From positions 537,437,383-537,501,382 of the forward strand of contig NC_064621.1 of the NCBI RefSeq assembly GCF_023898315.1: a DNA stretch of 64,000 nt, given 5' to 3'. This DNA is from Schistocerca nitens. Its lineage: Eukaryota > Arthropoda > Insecta > Orthoptera > Acrididae. A program made the translations under genes and the position numbers. Of the stretch, positions 62,250 through 64,000 are shown piece by piece. The notes beneath the pieces were generated by a model. That model saw nothing but the letters and a program-made list of their open reading frames with translations, made no database searches and had not been told where the DNA came from. Numbering within the stretch: the stretch's first letter is position 1; every line of letters starts with the position of its first letter.

Positions 62250-63215
62250 TCCCGACGGGCTAGTTGTAAATGCGCTTCTCGGGCAAGACGTCGGATGTAG
62301 TTGTGAAAATACCGCAATATTTCGTCAGCGCAACTGACCGACATCTTCAGGTGCGGCGAGAACACTTCTCGGGCTGTGACCGAAGCTTCCTATTCACAAC
62401 AATCAGAGAATAAACAGCGTAGGTGCGAACGCGCCAAATTTCAGTTACCAACAACGCAGATATGCAGATCGCTAGCGAGAGAGACAGCTACGCTACCTGT
62501 TGGACGACGAACGCAAGCGCGGAGACTGTCAATCATAACTGCAGGGGCTGTCGTTTATACTGTGCGCTGCCGTCGGCCGTCCCGGCGCCCTCTGTTGGGA
62601 GCCGTCTGCCGATATACGTGTCCGCGCTGGCGTGTCCCGAATCTAGCCGCTGTCAACAAAACTCCTATGTCGCTGTCGCAGCATCATCCCCCGCAAGAGC
62701 AACAGTTCTCTTTTTGTGTTCCCTGGATTCCTTGCGTGCTGAGTTGATAATCTGTGTCTCTGTTACGCAAGTTATTCGAACTACGATTTTTAGCTGCTTG
62801 TTTAACAACTGTGTCCCAGTTCGATGACGCCGACGACAGAACTTCGGTGTTTTTGTATTCGATACAATTTCCTGTGCTGAAGCAATGCTCGCCCACTGCA
62901 GGCTTCTCTGGCTGGTCCAGACGTGTGCGTCGTTGATATGCGACAGATCTACCTTCCACGTTGCGACAAGTTTGACCAATGTATGACATCCCGCGGCTAC
63001 AGTGAATCTTACAGACACCAGGCCTTCTTAAATCAAGATCGTCTTTCGCTGACCCTAAAAGAGCTCTCACGTTGGCGGATGAAAGAAGGGTTTAACTTCA
63101 TGTTTCTCCAGTATTCTTCCTATCTTCGAAGAAACACCGCCGAGGTATGGCGAAAGACCATTCCTCTTCGTTCATTGGGTCCCCCGCACCTACAACGAAA
63201 CTGATAGAAATGCAC
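62250..63215 (-). mobile_element. Penelope-like element, 3' part with GIY-YIG domain
   Basis: The minus-strand frame 62684-63070 contains RALLGSAKDDLDLRRPGVCK, IHCSRGMSYIGQTCRNVEGR and KPAVGEHCFSTGNC. This is a GIY-YIG endonuclease (GVCK for G-I/V-Y, SYIGQT for YIG, the following Arg, and the EH at the usual Glu region). Upstream (63098-63215) WSFAIPRRCFFED may be the end of the RT linker. Downstream a non-coding 3' region runs to about 62250. The reverse transcriptase is absent. A second reading frame at 62665-63018 shows the same region is shifted. Confidence 0.78.
62684..63070 (-). pseudogene. GIY-YIG endonuclease domain of a Penelope-like element, fragment
   Basis: In Penelope-like retroelements this domain nicks the target DNA to start reverse transcription. 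In this 128-codon frame the core GVCKIHCSRGMSYIGQTCRN sits near the N-terminus, with Tyr-Ile-Gly intact but Cys at the Tyr of the first motif. The KPAVGEHCFSTGNCIEYKNT segment then matches the AVAEHALNETDH region of the fragment at 49420-49918. No RT domain is in frame upstream. It is a truncated, non-functional copy. Confidence 0.75.
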
Positions 63216-63566
63216 AACGCAGATGAAGCACTATATAGCTTGCAGCATTCCGAATACAAATATAGAATAAGGAAAAGCGCAAGTTTAAAATAAATTATGG
63301 AGGCCATTAGCCGTTAACTATGGCCAGGATGTAAACATCCCCCTCCCCCACCCCGCGGAGAATATAAAGGAGAAAATCTACACCTTTTCTAGAAATAAAA
63401 ATATTTCTTGATGGGTGGAGTATGTACTAAACAGTTATTTGCGTAAGAGATTCCTCCTTCAGTGCTTTATAAATAGCTCCACACATTTCTGGTATTACTT
63501 TAGTCATAGTTTACTGCGATATTCGAGTGCTACCAAGTAGCTTTCCCCTCTTGCAAGAGACGGGAG
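63216..63566. other. No recognised feature
   Basis: A/T-rich, a C-run with CCCCTCCCCC at about 63340. No motif. Confidence 0.4.
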
Positions 63567-63577
63567 TGTTAGGCCAA

Positions 63578-63778
63578 AAAAATGGTTCAAATGGCTCTGA
63601 GCACTATGGGACTCAACATCTGTGGTCATCAGTCCCCTAGAACTTAGAACTACTTAAACCTAACTAACCTAAGGACATCACACACATCCATGCCCGAGGC
63701 AGGATTCGAACCTGCGACCGTAGCGGTCACGCGGTTCCAGACTGAAGCGCCGGGAACCGCACGGCCACACCGGCCGGC
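63578..63778 (-). repeat. tRNA-derived SINE, common family
   Basis: Minus strand, B box complement GGATTCGAACC, head end CGGCCGGC. Perfect 11-bp duplication TGTTAGGCCAA at 63567-63577 and 63779-63789. Confidence 0.95.
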
Positions 63779-64000
63779 TGTTAGGCCAAGTATGTGTTTT
63801 GCGGATATAGCATTTGTGAGGTGAGTCTTCTGTTTCGTAATATGAGGAGCTGAGCACATGTTGAAATGTACTCTCATCCATTCCCAAGAAATTTTCATAC
63901 GACTTTACGTCCTCGATTTGCAACTCCTGCAAAGATTTTGTTGGATGCTGTTAGCATCTCGCCGTGAAACCCACGGCTTCACCCAAACAGGTTTCCTGTT

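Noticed and set aside
1-64000. CRISPR array, operon or prokaryotic features
   Set aside because: No regular spacer-repeat pattern and no ribosome-binding-site-led gene clusters. The window is eukaryotic by every sign.

Overview
The window looks like intergenic or intronic DNA from a large, repeat-rich insect genome. An orthopteran, most likely a grasshopper or locust such as Schistocerca, is my inference. It rests on the repeated tRNA-headed SINEs with a shared 'CATTTGAACCATTT' tail, Tc1/mariner elements of types common in insects, and RTE-like and jockey-like LINEs. I found no convincing host protein gene, no rRNA operon, no functional tRNA and no CRISPR. Nearly everything that can be recognised is a transposable element or a relic of one. 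I saw no LTR retroelement, Polinton or other virus-derived copy that I could support.

Layout. 0.6-5 kb holds a decayed Tc1-like element, three SINEs and a 711-bp dispersed repeat. 5-8 kb holds a mariner relic and a 5'-truncated jockey-like LINE cut by a SINE. 10-17 kb holds a GIY-YIG fragment, more jockey-like LINE pieces and an RTE-type LINE. 18.2-20.7 kb is an old Tc1-like element carrying a whole 1341-bp mariner-like element with an open 350-codon transposase. 20.7-25.9 kb is mostly unrecognised. 25.9-28.9 kb has two more Tc1-like relics. 28.9-34.8 kb is a three-level nest: a SINE inside an RTE-type LINE inside a jockey-like LINE. 35-49 kb has Tc1-like elements, LINE relics and SINEs, several nested with clear target-site duplications. 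43.5, 50.9 and 56.9 kb carry three copies of one Tc1-like element, each exactly 1422 bp. The last has an uninterrupted 340-codon transposase. 49.4-50.2 kb joins a Penelope-like fragment to a 5S-rRNA-derived SINE. 58.5-61.3 kb is an L1/Tx1-type LINE joined at its A-tail to a tRNA-like SINE. 61.6-63.8 kb has nested SINEs and a second Penelope-like GIY-YIG fragment.

How the parts work together. Only two coding regions look whole: the transposases at 19179-20231 (minus) and 57103-58125 (minus). Each could in principle mobilise its own terminal-repeat-bounded element. The remaining coding pieces are decayed. SINEs lack their own enzyme and depend on LINE reverse transcriptases, and many here keep 9-14 bp target duplications. 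The nesting gives a relative order. Jockey-like LINEs and several Tc1-like copies are oldest. The RTE-type LINE and the mariner-like insertion came next. The 1422-bp Tc1 copies and many SINEs are most recent.

The most unusual signals are three junctions where an A-rich tract meets a tRNA-like sequence at its D-arm, a 5S-rRNA-headed SINE family, and two transposases with atypical catalytic spacing (46 and 32 residues). Identifications come from reading motifs, not from database searches.
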